Source: Riptortus pedestris (Eukaryota > Arthropoda > Insecta > Hemiptera > Alydidae). Taken from it: a stretch of 64,000 bases of DNA. The notes beneath the pieces are model-generated. The model was not told where the DNA came from, did not search any database, and was given only the letters and a program-made list of their open reading frames with translations. The stretch is from NCBI GenBank assembly GCA_019009955.1, contig CM032230.1, positions 20,770,001 through 20,834,000 of the forward strand, in the 5' to 3' direction. Below, piece by piece: positions 55,949-64,000 of this stretch (positions are counted from its first letter, which is position 1; each line of letters begins with the position of its first letter). The position numbers were made by a program, and so were the translations under genes.

Positions 55949-56275
55949 CTGTTATGTGAGTAGGCTCAGATAACAGAGGTTGCACTTTGCAAGCGTACTT
56001 GTATATAAAATACTTGCAGGGGACAAGGACCTTTTATCAATCCTAACCAAAAATATACTGTTCACAACTTTGGATAATATTACAAACCATGAACAATAGA
56101 CAAGATAGAGAAAAAAGTGAGCAGAAAAACATCACATTTATTGAAAGTCATCATTACAAATTCCAATAAGACTGGTTACATTTCATTGTTCGATCCGTAA
56201 CGGAGATATTTCGAAACCCTTCCACTCCCACCAGTCGGGTTTCAGGCGTTAATGAATGTGATCTTAAGTATTGCA

Positions 56276-56560
56276 TGATACTATTGTCATACCTCTCGGT
56301 GGAGACCGTCGTCACTGGCTGATGGTTGAGTACCACTGGCATTGTGCTATAGATGTGATGGCATCATCTTCAAGCGTGTCAATAGTTGTACTGAGTTGGT
56401 TGTCTGTCAGTCAGTGGGTTTTATGCTCTGTTCACCGTATACTCAGTACAACTACTAACAGGCTAGAAGATGATGCCATCGCATCGAAAGCGCTTGCCAG
56501 TTGTACTCAACCATCAGCCAGTGACGACGGTCTCCACCGAGAGGTATGACAATAGTATCA
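56276..56560. repeat. Foldback element with 57-bp perfect ends
   Basis: The first 57 bases (TGATACTATTGTCATACCTC...) are exactly inverted at 56504-56560. Arms extend, with mismatches, to about 118 bases on each side, leaving a loop of about 50 bases. No target duplication is obvious. Frames of 62 and 92 codons inside it (on opposite strands) are palindrome artefacts. Confidence 0.88.
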
Positions 56561-56614
56561 TTTATATTGGCGGTTCTAACCCTTTATTTGAATTACATGA
56601 AACCATTATGTTGA

Positions 56615-56962
56615 TATCCCCCATATTTATTTTTAGCTGGTGGTGAGGGTGATGAATGGTTAATCACAAAACTTTTTTATGGCTCCTCACAATTTTATTT
56701 CTTATAAAACGCTGAGCTCTTTCGGGGACTAAATCCCCATCCTCAGAGCTACAAAACAATGTAACACCATAATTAGGAGTCTAAAAATCAGTTGTTAAAA
56801 ATGTTTTACATGTTAAAAATGTTTTTTAGACTCCTAATTATGGTGTTACATTGTTGTGTAGCTCTGAGGATGGGGATTTAGTCCCCGAAAGCGTTCAGCG
56901 TTTTAAAAGAAATAAAATTGTGAGGAGCCATAAAAAAGTTTTGTGATTAACCATTATGTTGA
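56615..56962. mobile_element. Insertion with 14-bp target duplication and foldback body
   Basis: AACCATTATGTTGA at 56601-56614 recurs at 56949-56962. One copy belongs to the host HINE. The insert holds a foldback (AATGGTTAATCACAAAAC at 56655 pairs with GTTTTGTGATTAACCATT at 56955). Its centre repeats GGATGGGGATTTAGTCCCCG and AAAGCGTTCAGCGTTTT. GGCTCCTCACAATTTTATTT links it to the foldbacks at 17626 and 19370. A 14-bp duplication favours retrotransposition (for example a Penelope- or LINE-type snapback product). Confidence 0.7.
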
Positions 56963-57154
56963 GTTTGAATACAAACAAAAGTTGCAAACACTGCAGTATT
57001 TATCAGACAAGTATATATATACACATAGTAATGAATGGGCCTTAATTTCGTTACTTACTGGTGGATATTGGAAAATAAAATCTGAAATTTGTGTCATGAA
57101 TAAAAGCTGAATAGCAGATTTCCCTAGAAACAGAACCCAGTGGAAGCCAGTGAA

Positions 57155-57245
57155 GTATTCATGTTGGTGGAGGTGTTAATGGAGGCACTAAAGTCGTGGG
57201 TTCGAATCCAGCGTGGGCAATTTCAATTTGACAGGAAAGCGTAAG
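57155..57245 (+). repeat. tRNA-derived SINE fragment
   Basis: ACTAAAGTCGTGGGTTCGAATCC with a perfect B box (GGGTTCGAATCC) and GCGTGGGCAATTTC match the tRNA part of the SINE family. The body diverges or is lost beyond 57245. Confidence 0.55.
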
Positions 57246-57497
57246 ACAAATCGTAATGTTGGCAAACATAGAGGAACTCAACAATAATTCAGCTTTGTGG
57301 GCTGTGGTAGCTACAACTCCATTCCTTTTATACCCCTTTTCCACGGCCTTTTTCTTTTCTTTTAATGTAACTCGTTGTATGTTATTTTTGTTACACGCAT
57401 ATGTGATACGGCCAGCCCACATATTCGATTTTAATGAACACCTTTTTTTTAATATTAGGATCTTATATTTATTTATTCTAAATAATATTAAGCGATG

Positions 57498-57499
<2 letters not shown>
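57246..57499. other. Spacer
   Basis: A 91-codon frame from 57256 ends in the (TA)n. No motif, not called. Confidence 0.3.

Positions 57500-57531
<32 letters not shown>
57500..57531. repeat. (TA)n microsatellite
   Basis: Uninterrupted TA tract on the left border of the 1-kb repeat that follows. Confidence 0.95.
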
Positions 57532-57535
<4 letters not shown>

Positions 57536-58649
57536 GTAACCTCTGTCTGTACATTGATTTTTTTCGCGAAATTTCACGATAACTTTTCGTTTCACATGTC
57601 ATAGACACCATAACTGCATTTTGTTTCTTTGGTGTCTGTTTGTTTGTTTGTTTGTTTATTTGTTTGTTTGTTTGTTTGTTTGTTACCTTTTCACGCATAA
57701 ACGGCAGAACCGAATTTTATGAAACTTGGTATGTATATTACTATTAACCCAACTTAGACTTTAGGCTATATTAAAATTCTCTGAGACAAACAAGAGTGGG
57801 GGTTATAAGGGAGGTCTGAAATTAAAAATAGCGATATTTCGTTTCCTATTGGTTTTTCGACAAACATGCACATAACAAAAGTTGTTTATTTTATTCTGTA
57901 GAGTAACTTTTGTCATATACATTTTTTACGTATACCGAGTTATAAACGAGATATACGCTAAAACCTATACCGGAAGTGAACAGTTCTATTTGGGACAAAA
58001 GACCCAACCGAAATAAATAAAACTCGGTATATGTATTAGCAGTAACGTTTTCATTACAACAAGCCATACCAAAATTTCTAGGGACGGGCAGGAGTGGGGG
58101 TTATAAGGGAAGCCAGAAAATAAAAATAGCGATATTTCGTTTCCTATTTGTTTTTCGGCAAATATGAACATAACAAAAGTTGTTTATTTTGTTATTTAAA
58201 GTAACTTTTGTTATATACACTTTTGTCGTATACCTAAATATAAATGAGTTATACGTTAAAACTTTAGCGGGAGCCAACAATTTTATTGGGCACTAACGGT
58301 TGAACCGAACTTAACAAAACTCGGTATGTCAATTAGCATTAATTCTTCCATGATTATAAGTTATATTAAAATTTTTAGGTTCGAACGGGAGGGGGGTTAT
58401 AAGGGAGGCCTGAATAAAAATTCACCATATTTACATGTATAAGAGACGGGAAATATAAAAATATCGAAGACAGTGAACCTTATCGAACAAATAATTCTAT
58501 TATTAGCAAATCCACGGCAACGACGGGTATCAATCCTAAACACTGGGACGGGTAAATGTCAAAATATTGTGCCATGTAAAGCCTGCTAAAAAATACCATC
58601 ACCATTCAGCCTCAATTGAATTCCCGGGCGAAGCCGGGTATCTGAGCTA

Positions 58650-58652
<3 letters not shown>
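57532..58652 (-). mobile_element. TA-microsatellite-flanked 1-kb repeat, copy 2 (inverse)
   Basis: Inverse of 36459-37411. It starts AAATTGTAACCTCTGTCTGT, has a (TTTG)n stretch at 57640-57683 absent from copy 1, and three diverged internal units (GTTGTTTATTTT, AAAGTAACTTTTGT, AACCGAAC...AAAACTCGGTAT). It ends CCCGGGCGAAGCCGGGTATC, TGAGCTAGTA beside (TA)n at 58653-58690. Confidence 0.82.

Positions 58653-58690
<38 letters not shown>
58653..58690. repeat. (TA)n microsatellite
   Basis: Right border of the 1-kb repeat. Confidence 0.95.
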
Positions 58691-58696
<6 letters not shown>

Positions 58697-59019
58697 ATTT
58701 CTGATCCTATTCAATATTTAAATAACCTGACTTACTTATTATATGATATTAATTTTAGTCGGTTCAACTATTTGACATTAACCATTTGAAAGAGGCATTC
58801 TCATTTCGGTGAATAAATATCATTTGTTGAAGTTATCACTGCTTTTTCTCCATGTTTCCTTAATGTACTTCCCTCATTAACCAGTAACTGAATATTATTG
58901 AATTTATTTTGTAATTATATGTTGTATACCGCCTCGATTAGCAAAATTAGAATGAAGAAGACATTAGATAAAAAAAATTGGTTTTGGGTTTGTGAGTGAG
59001 TGTGTGCGTGTGTGTGTGT

Positions 59020-59022
<3 letters not shown>
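58691..59022. other. AT-rich spacer
   Basis: No recognisable feature. Confidence 0.3.

Positions 59023-59102
<80 letters not shown>
59023..59102. repeat. Compound (TA)n(GA)n microsatellite
   Basis: TGTGTG at 59009-59020, (TA)n to 59054, then (GA)n to 59101, abutting the dispersed repeat at 59105. Confidence 0.95.
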
Positions 59103-59104
<2 letters not shown>

Positions 59105-59105
<1 letters not shown>

Positions 59106-59450
59106 CATACGAATCCATAAAATAGTAATTTAATACAACATTCTGCAAAGGAAAACGCAATCATGAAATTGGGACGCACTGATAAAAGCTGATATAAATC
59201 AGCATAACGTGAACTCTGAAATAATAAGCGAAACAAATTTTCAAATTGCCTGTTTTATGAAAATACCAATTAATGTAAAAGCTCTTTCAAAGGCTGTTAT
59301 TTATTATAATGAATTCGGAACGAAAGTTCTTGAGATAATTACAAACTACTTAGTGTCAAGGACTTGGACTTAGAGTACCGCATTATTAAGGCGTTGTTGA
59401 ATACTTCAGATCAATATTGATAATACCTCAATTGTGCCTCTCTTGCTTTG
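59105..59450. repeat. Dispersed 340-bp repeat, copy 2
   Basis: Same sequence family and direction as 42434-42770, about 85-90% alike by eye, with small indels (TTACAAACTACTTAG here against TTACTTAG there). Confidence 0.88.
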
Positions 59451-59465
59451 ACGAGATTACATAAG

Positions 59466-59469
<4 letters not shown>

Positions 59470-59506
<37 letters not shown>
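59470..59506. repeat. (TA)n microsatellite
   Basis: Stand-alone TA tract. Confidence 0.95.
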
Positions 59507-59507
<1 letters not shown>

Positions 59508-59847
59508 TTCATAATGTCATGGCAAGGGTCACCTATAAAAAACACTTTTTTCGATAAATTTTATTCATACTGCCTTACATGCTTCGTGTTCCATATACCA
59601 CCTCTTCAGGGGTTCTCCTTTGACAAAAAATAATAACATTAATTTAGAAAAACCCTATCATATTATTTTTCGAAAAGGGAGAGCCATTGAAAAAGTGGTA
59701 TACAGACCATGAAACATGTAAGGCGGGATCAATAAAGTTTACGTGAAGAAAATATAAAAATATAGGGTTCAAAATAAGAATAACTTATTTAAGTACGAAG
59801 TGAAAAAGTTTTAGATGTACCCACACGCATGTTATAAGAAGTTTCAG
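59507..59847. other. Spacer
   Basis: An imperfect inverse pair is visible (AAACATGTAAGGCGGGATCAATAAA near 59711 against TTTATTCATACTGCCTTACATGC near 59559; ATACCACCTCTTCAGGGGTT against GAGAGCCATTGAAAAAGTGGTAT). This suggests another decayed foldback. No gene. Confidence 0.4.
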
Positions 59848-59957
59848 TATTTGCCTCTTGCCAAACTATGATGACTACCAATTGCCATCAGCGGCTCACG
59901 TCTCCATCATTATCATCTCACTTACTTTTTCATTATTATTAATCGTTTCATTTTTTT
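59848..59957 (+). repeat. 78-bp satellite, copy left of the HINE insertion
   Basis: GTTTCAGTATTTGCCTCTTG and CCAAACTATGATGACTACCA, then CCATCAGCGGCTCACGTCTC match the array units right of 60936. The unit is cut after ATCGTTTCATTTTTTTTT, where the HINE begins. Confidence 0.9.
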
Positions 59958-60084
59958 TTTAGCAGATTTTTTTTTAGCGAAATCAGCTCTTGAGGTCGTA
60001 CTCATGACGCGATTTTCGAAAAATTTCTACAAATGTCCATAAATTCTACCAAGGAGGTGACGAAAATGTGGTTGGCTCAAATTT

Positions 60085-60140
<56 letters not shown>

Positions 60141-60935
60141 TGTTAACGCTCTAGCGGTCGCAATTTTTGTTTGATCGATACGAAACTCGATATTTAACCG
60201 TTTTATGTAAAAAGATAGATCAAGTTCGTTAATGGCTGAAATCGGACTAGAGGGAGGGGGGTTTAGAGTGTGGGATTTTCGGAAATTCCAATTATCTCCG
60301 TTATTATGCATCGGATCAAAAAATTGTATATAACCAATCTTATTGCAAATTAAATTTACTATAAATATTGTCATATTCGTTTATTCCCTATCTTGAATAT
60401 TAACCGAGATATTTGCATTTTTCAGTTTTCAGCAAACCGCCACTTCTACTCATGTTACGTAAACAATACTCTGCTACATAATAAATCACATTATTGGAAG
60501 TTTAAATACCAAAAATTGTATTCAAGAGACCTTTATTATACGAGATACATGCAAATATGCCCTGTTGACGCCCCCCCCCCGTCTTAAAGTTTTAGAATAC
60601 TAAAATTTTATTGATTGAGATAACAATTATTCTGACTCAGTATTAATTACAGTACTAGATATATTAAATAGTTCTCAATAAAATTAATATGTTATATTCT
60701 GATATATTTCAGTAATTGTTTTTCTTTCCAGTGTAAAGCGGGCAGGCCCGTTTGTATACATTTCTAACCTAACGCCTCCTGTCGGCAGGTTATTGAAATT
60801 GGATGAAACATTTCTTATTTCCGTTTGTATTTATTCACGGTGGTGTTGTGTATCCAGTACGTAGATATATCTATTAGTAACCAACACGAGGGAAATCTGC
60901 TTAGTTTACGCAGCCCCTGCGTGACGGACTTTATT
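59958..60935 (-). mobile_element. HINE-like element, complete, inserted in the satellite
   Basis: Inverse 3' end (TTAGCAGATTTTTTTTTAGCG, hairpin eroded), 3' block, (TA)n at 60089-60137, core, B-type part and head at the right (CAGCCCCTGCGTGACGGACT). Satellite lies on both sides, in the same direction and nearly in register. Confidence 0.92.
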
Positions 60936-61507
60936 TTTTGCTTCTTAACAAACTATGACTACCAATTGCCATCAACGGATCACGCCTCAATTATTATTAT
61001 GTGTTGCAGTTTTTGCTCCTTGCCATACTATGATGACTACCAATTGCCATCAGCGGCTCACGTCTCCATCATCATTATGCGTTTCAGTATTTGCCTCTTA
61101 CCAAACTATGATGACTACCAATTGCCATCAGCGGCTCACGTCTCCATCATTATTATGCGTATCACTATTTGCCTCTTACCAAACTATGATGACTACCAAT
61201 TGCCATCAGCGGCTCACGTCTCCATCATTATTATGCGTTTCAGTATTTGCCTCTTACCAAACTATGATGACTACCAATTGCCATCAACAGCACACTTACT
61301 TTCTACATTATTATTAGGCGTTTCAGTATTTGCCTCTTGCCAAACTATGATGCCTACCAATTGCTGTCAACGGTGCACTTCCTTTTTCAGTTTTTATAAG
61401 GCGTTTCAGTTTTGGCATCTTGTCCAAACTATGATGACTTCCAATTGTCATCAACTATACACTTCCTTTTTCAGTTTTTATAAGGCGTTTCAGTTCTTGT
61501 CTCTTAT
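60936..61507 (+). repeat. Satellite array, 78-bp unit and transition units
   Basis: Units begin CAAACTATGATGACTACCAA and contain CAGCGGCTCACGTCTCC and GCGTTTCAGTATTTGCCTCTTAC. Period 78 between 61030 and 61260. From about 61290 the units change (CAACAGCACACTTACTTTC, TTCAGTTTTTATAAGGCG) toward the 83-bp form. A period divisible by three keeps a 230-codon frame open (60825-61517), which is not a gene. Confidence 0.95.
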
Positions 61508-63105
61508 CAGAATATGATGACTACCAATCGCCATCAACGGCAAGCTTCCTTTTTCAGTTTTTATAAGGCGTTTCAGTTCTTGTCTCTTATCAGAATATGA
61601 TGACTACCAATCGCCATCAACGGCAAGCTTCCTTTTTCAGTTTTTATAAGGCGTTTCAGTTCTTGTCTCTTATCAGAATATGATGACTACCAATCGCCAT
61701 CAACGGCAAGCTTCCTTTTTCAGTTTTTATAAGGCGTTTCAGTTCTTGTCTCTTATCAGAATATGATGACTACCAATCGCCATCAACGGCAAGCTTAGTT
61801 TTTCAGTTTTTATGAGGCGTTTCAGTTCTTGTCTCTTATCAGAATATGATGACTACCAATCGCCATCAACGGCAAGCTTCCTTTTTCAGTTTTTATAAGG
61901 CGTTTCAGTTCTTGTCTCTTATCAGAATATGATGACTACCAATCGCCATCAACGGGCAAGCTTCCTTTTTCAGTTTTTATAAGGCGTTTCAGTTCTTGTC
62001 TCTTATCAGAATATGATGACTACCAATCGCCATCAACGGCAAGCTTCCTTTTTCAGTTTTTATAAGGCGTTTCAGTTCTTGTCTCTTATCAGAATATGAT
62101 GACTACCAATCGCCATCAACGGCAAGCTTAGTTTTTCAGTTTTTATGAGGCGTTTCAGTTCTTGTCTCTTATCAGAATATGATGACTACCAATCGCCATC
62201 AACGGCAAGCTTCCTTTTTCAGTTTTTATGAGGCGTTTCAGTTCTTGTCTCTTATCAGAATATGATGACTACCAATCGCCATCAACGGCAAGCTTCCTTT
62301 TTCAGTTTTTATAAGGCGTTTCAGTTCTTGTCTCTTATCAGAATATGATGACTACCAATCGCCATCAACGGCAAGCTTCCTTTTTCAGTTTTTATAAGGC
62401 GTTTCAGTTCTTGTCTCTTATCAGAATATGATGACTACCAATCGCCATCAACGGCAAGCTTCCTTTTTCAGTTTTTATAAGGCGTTTCAGTTCTTGTCTC
62501 TTATCAGAATATGATGACTACCAATCGCCATCAACGGCAAGCTTAGTTTTTCAGTTTTTATGAGGCGTTTCAGTTCTTGTCTCTTATCAGAATATGATGA
62601 CTACCAATCGCCATCAACGGCAAGCTTCCTTTTTCAGTTTTTATAAGGCGTTTCAGTTCTTGTCTCTTATCAGAATATGATGACTACCAATCGCCATCAA
62701 CGGCAAGCTTAGTTTTTCAGTTTTTATGAGGCGTTTCAGTTCTTGTCTCTTATCAGAATATGATGACTACCAATCGCCATCAACGGCAAGCTTCCTTTTT
62801 CAGTTTTTATAAGGCGTTTCAGTTCTTGTCTCTTATCAGAATATGATGACTACCAATCGCCATCAACGGCAAGCTTAGTTTTTCAGTTTTTATAAGGCGT
62901 TTCAGTTTTGGCATCTTGCCAAACTATGATGACTACCAATTGCCATCAACTATACACTTCCTTTTTCAGTTTTTATAAGGCGTTTCAGTTTTGGCATCTT
63001 GCCAAACTATGATGACTACCAATTGCCATCAACGGCAAGCTTCCTTTTTCAGTTTTTATGAAGCGTTTCAATTCTTGCCTCTCATCAAACTATGATGCCT
63101 ACCAA
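61508..63105 (+). repeat. Satellite array, 83-bp unit
   Basis: About 19 units. Each starts CAGAATATGATGACTACCAA, with CGCCATCAACGGCAAGCTT, TTTTTCAGTTTTTATAAGGC and GTTTCAGTTCTTGTCTCTTAT. Starts fall at 61508, 61591, 61674, 61757, 61840, 61923 (84 bases), 62007, 62090 and so on. Two variants alternate: CTTCC...TATAAGG and CTTAG...TATGAGG (units at 61757, 62090, 62505, 62671). The last three units (62837-63105) revert to CAAACTATGATG and TTTTGGCATCTTGC. Units are nearly identical, so recent amplification. Confidence 0.97.
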
Positions 63106-63790
63106 TCCCATGAACCCAACATGAATGCAATTCCCTTCAAGGTGATATTGAGATTAGGCTATGATGCGAATGCTCAGAAAGCAATTGCCGAGAATTGACT
63201 AAATATCAAGCTACCTGCAGAATTGAAAGATCTCTACAAATTGAAATCAGAGTTACTGTCATTGTCATTTTAAAAACGGTTTTGTTCCTAAAATACTGTC
63301 ACTGAGTAATAACAAATTTAAACTTATGTGAAGTTATAATTACCGTATGTACGCATTAAACTTTACGTGAAAACGACTTCTACAACATTTATTATTTGGC
63401 GTTTTAGTGATGTAATGTTCTACCAGAAATATTTCGTTAAATATAAATTTCTTAAACAAAACAATGACAAAGGGGATTGAAAGTGCTGGGGAGGTGTACC
63501 CATTTACGTTTGCTAATTATTAACATTGATCCGATAATATGTTTACACATGACAGAGCATAAAGTAAGTACAACAATGAATACTAAGTTTCTTCCTCAGT
63601 TATTTATACTTTAATCATTAATTTAAGTAAACTTTATTTTTATTCATCGAGGCTAAAAATTCGAGAATTTCCGAATAGTTAAATGGATAAATAGTAAGCT
63701 TAAGACTTCAGACAAGAAGTGAAAAAATATTGTGCATAGCCAAGCCAAAAAAGAAAATTACAATCAATGTTCAGACTCAGACCTTAGCTA
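63106..63790. other. AT-rich stretch after the satellite
   Basis: No gene or shared repeat recognised. Confidence 0.35.
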
Positions 63791-63795
63791 GTATC

Positions 63796-63797
63796 TG

Positions 63798-63841
<44 letters not shown>

Positions 63842-63854
63842 ATAGAGAGAGACA

Positions 63855-63941
<87 letters not shown>
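63796..63941. repeat. Compound (TA)n(GT)n(GA)n microsatellite
   Basis: (TA)n at 63796-63834, (GT)n at 63854-63877, (GA)n to about 63941. Frames of SLSLSL and THTHTH type across it are artefacts. Confidence 0.96.
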
Positions 63942-63946
<5 letters not shown>

Positions 63947-64000
63947 GTGATGAAAATGCACACTATACAAATATTCAATCACGTAGAAAAATTAATATTT

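Larger units (their letters stand above)
55960..57126 (+). mobile_element. HINE-like element, plus strand, with two foldback insertions
   Basis: Front of the subtype seen at 50940 (GGTTGCACT, TATATAAAATACTTGCAGG), core (GATCCGTAACGGAGATATTTCG, GTTTCAGGCGTTAATGAA), then two insertions (56276-56560 and 56615-56962). It resumes with GAGTTTGAATACAAACAAAAGTTGC, a short ATATATATAC and a decayed 3' block ending ATAGCAGATTTCCC. Confidence 0.72.

Noticed and set aside
56154..56549. Two opposed frames inside the foldback at 56276
   Set aside because: A perfect palindrome produces mirrored frames on both strands. No protein likeness.
4549..60374. Frames containing long IYIYIY runs
   Set aside because: These are (TA)n tracts with HINE flanks. 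They occur in every complete copy and are not proteins.
60825..61517. 230-codon open frame with a 26-residue repeat
   Set aside because: It is the 78-bp satellite read in one frame. A period divisible by three keeps any stop-free frame open. It starts in HINE sequence and there is no other coding sign.
61508..63105. Possible CRISPR array
   Set aside because: Units are contiguous 83-bp repeats without variable spacers, and the window is eukaryotic.

Overview
This window looks like non-genic, repeat-dominated nuclear DNA from an animal. It is AT-rich and full of (TA)n, (CA)n and (GA)n microsatellites. No complete protein-coding gene is visible on either strand. The coding remnants are an R1/I-like LINE fragment (7381-8110) and the tail of a mariner transposase (20834-21015). 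Three short coding-like stretches also stand out (27705-27983, 38358-38549, 49057-49402). An R1-type LINE, mariner and a TATA/TCAGT-type promoter-like sequence make an arthropod the best guess, perhaps an insect or crustacean. A mollusc is not excluded.

The dominant feature is one family of non-autonomous elements, about 45 recognisable pieces on both strands. A complete copy has four parts. (1) A head AAAAGTCCGTCACGCAGG with a small hairpin (ACGCAG/CTGCGT), followed by AGCAGATTTCCC. (2) A variable 5' part in at least three versions: A has AGTTACGGAAACGGCCG; B is long, with TAATAGATAAATCT and ATGTAAACAAACAG; C is short, with ACGTACGTCACGTATTTGC. (3) A conserved core (ATCTCGGTTAATATTC, CAATAAGATTGGTTC, AACGGAGATATTTCG, a G/C-run, GATTTCAGCCATTAACGAAC, ATTGCGACCGCTAGAGCG), then a (TA)n tract of variable length. 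(4) A 3' block (GGACCTCATTTTCGTCATC, TAGGATCGATGGACATTTG, CGCGTCATGAGTACGACCTC) ending in the perfect hairpin GATTTCCCTTAAGGGAAATC followed by TGCTAAAA. The 5' AGCAGATTTCCC is the inverse of the 3' GGGAAATCTGCT. Subterminal inverted repeats, a 3' hairpin, a microsatellite core, A/T-run insertion sites and no transposase match Helentron-associated interspersed elements (HINE, as in DINE-1). Below they are called HINE-like, with strand given relative to this head-to-hairpin order.

Other repeats are nested in or between these copies. They include a 508-bp TA-flanked terminal-inverted-repeat element (8476-8983), a TTAA-flanked piggyBac-type element that itself carries another HINE (25333-26358), foldback elements (6214-6520, 17626-17833, 19370-19560, 56276-56560, 56615-56955) and tRNA-derived SINEs (13421, 16108, 30186, 44576, 48328, 57155). 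A TA-microsatellite-flanked 1-kb repeat occurs twice (36459-37411, 57532-58652). A 350-bp dispersed repeat also occurs twice (42434, 59105), and there is a local segmental duplication (41723/43020). Two tandem arrays are present: a 157-177 bp CAATATG-rich array (26817-29249, split by exon-like sequence) and a 78/83-bp satellite (59848-63105, interrupted by a HINE).

Non-repetitive islands of more balanced composition (9640-10930, 33683-34140, 37603-38357, 39135-41350, 45540-46030, 53400-53930) could be regulatory or intronic DNA, but nothing in the sequence proves this. There is no operon or pathway to describe. The interest lies in how the mobile elements nest, dimerise and carry foreign segments.
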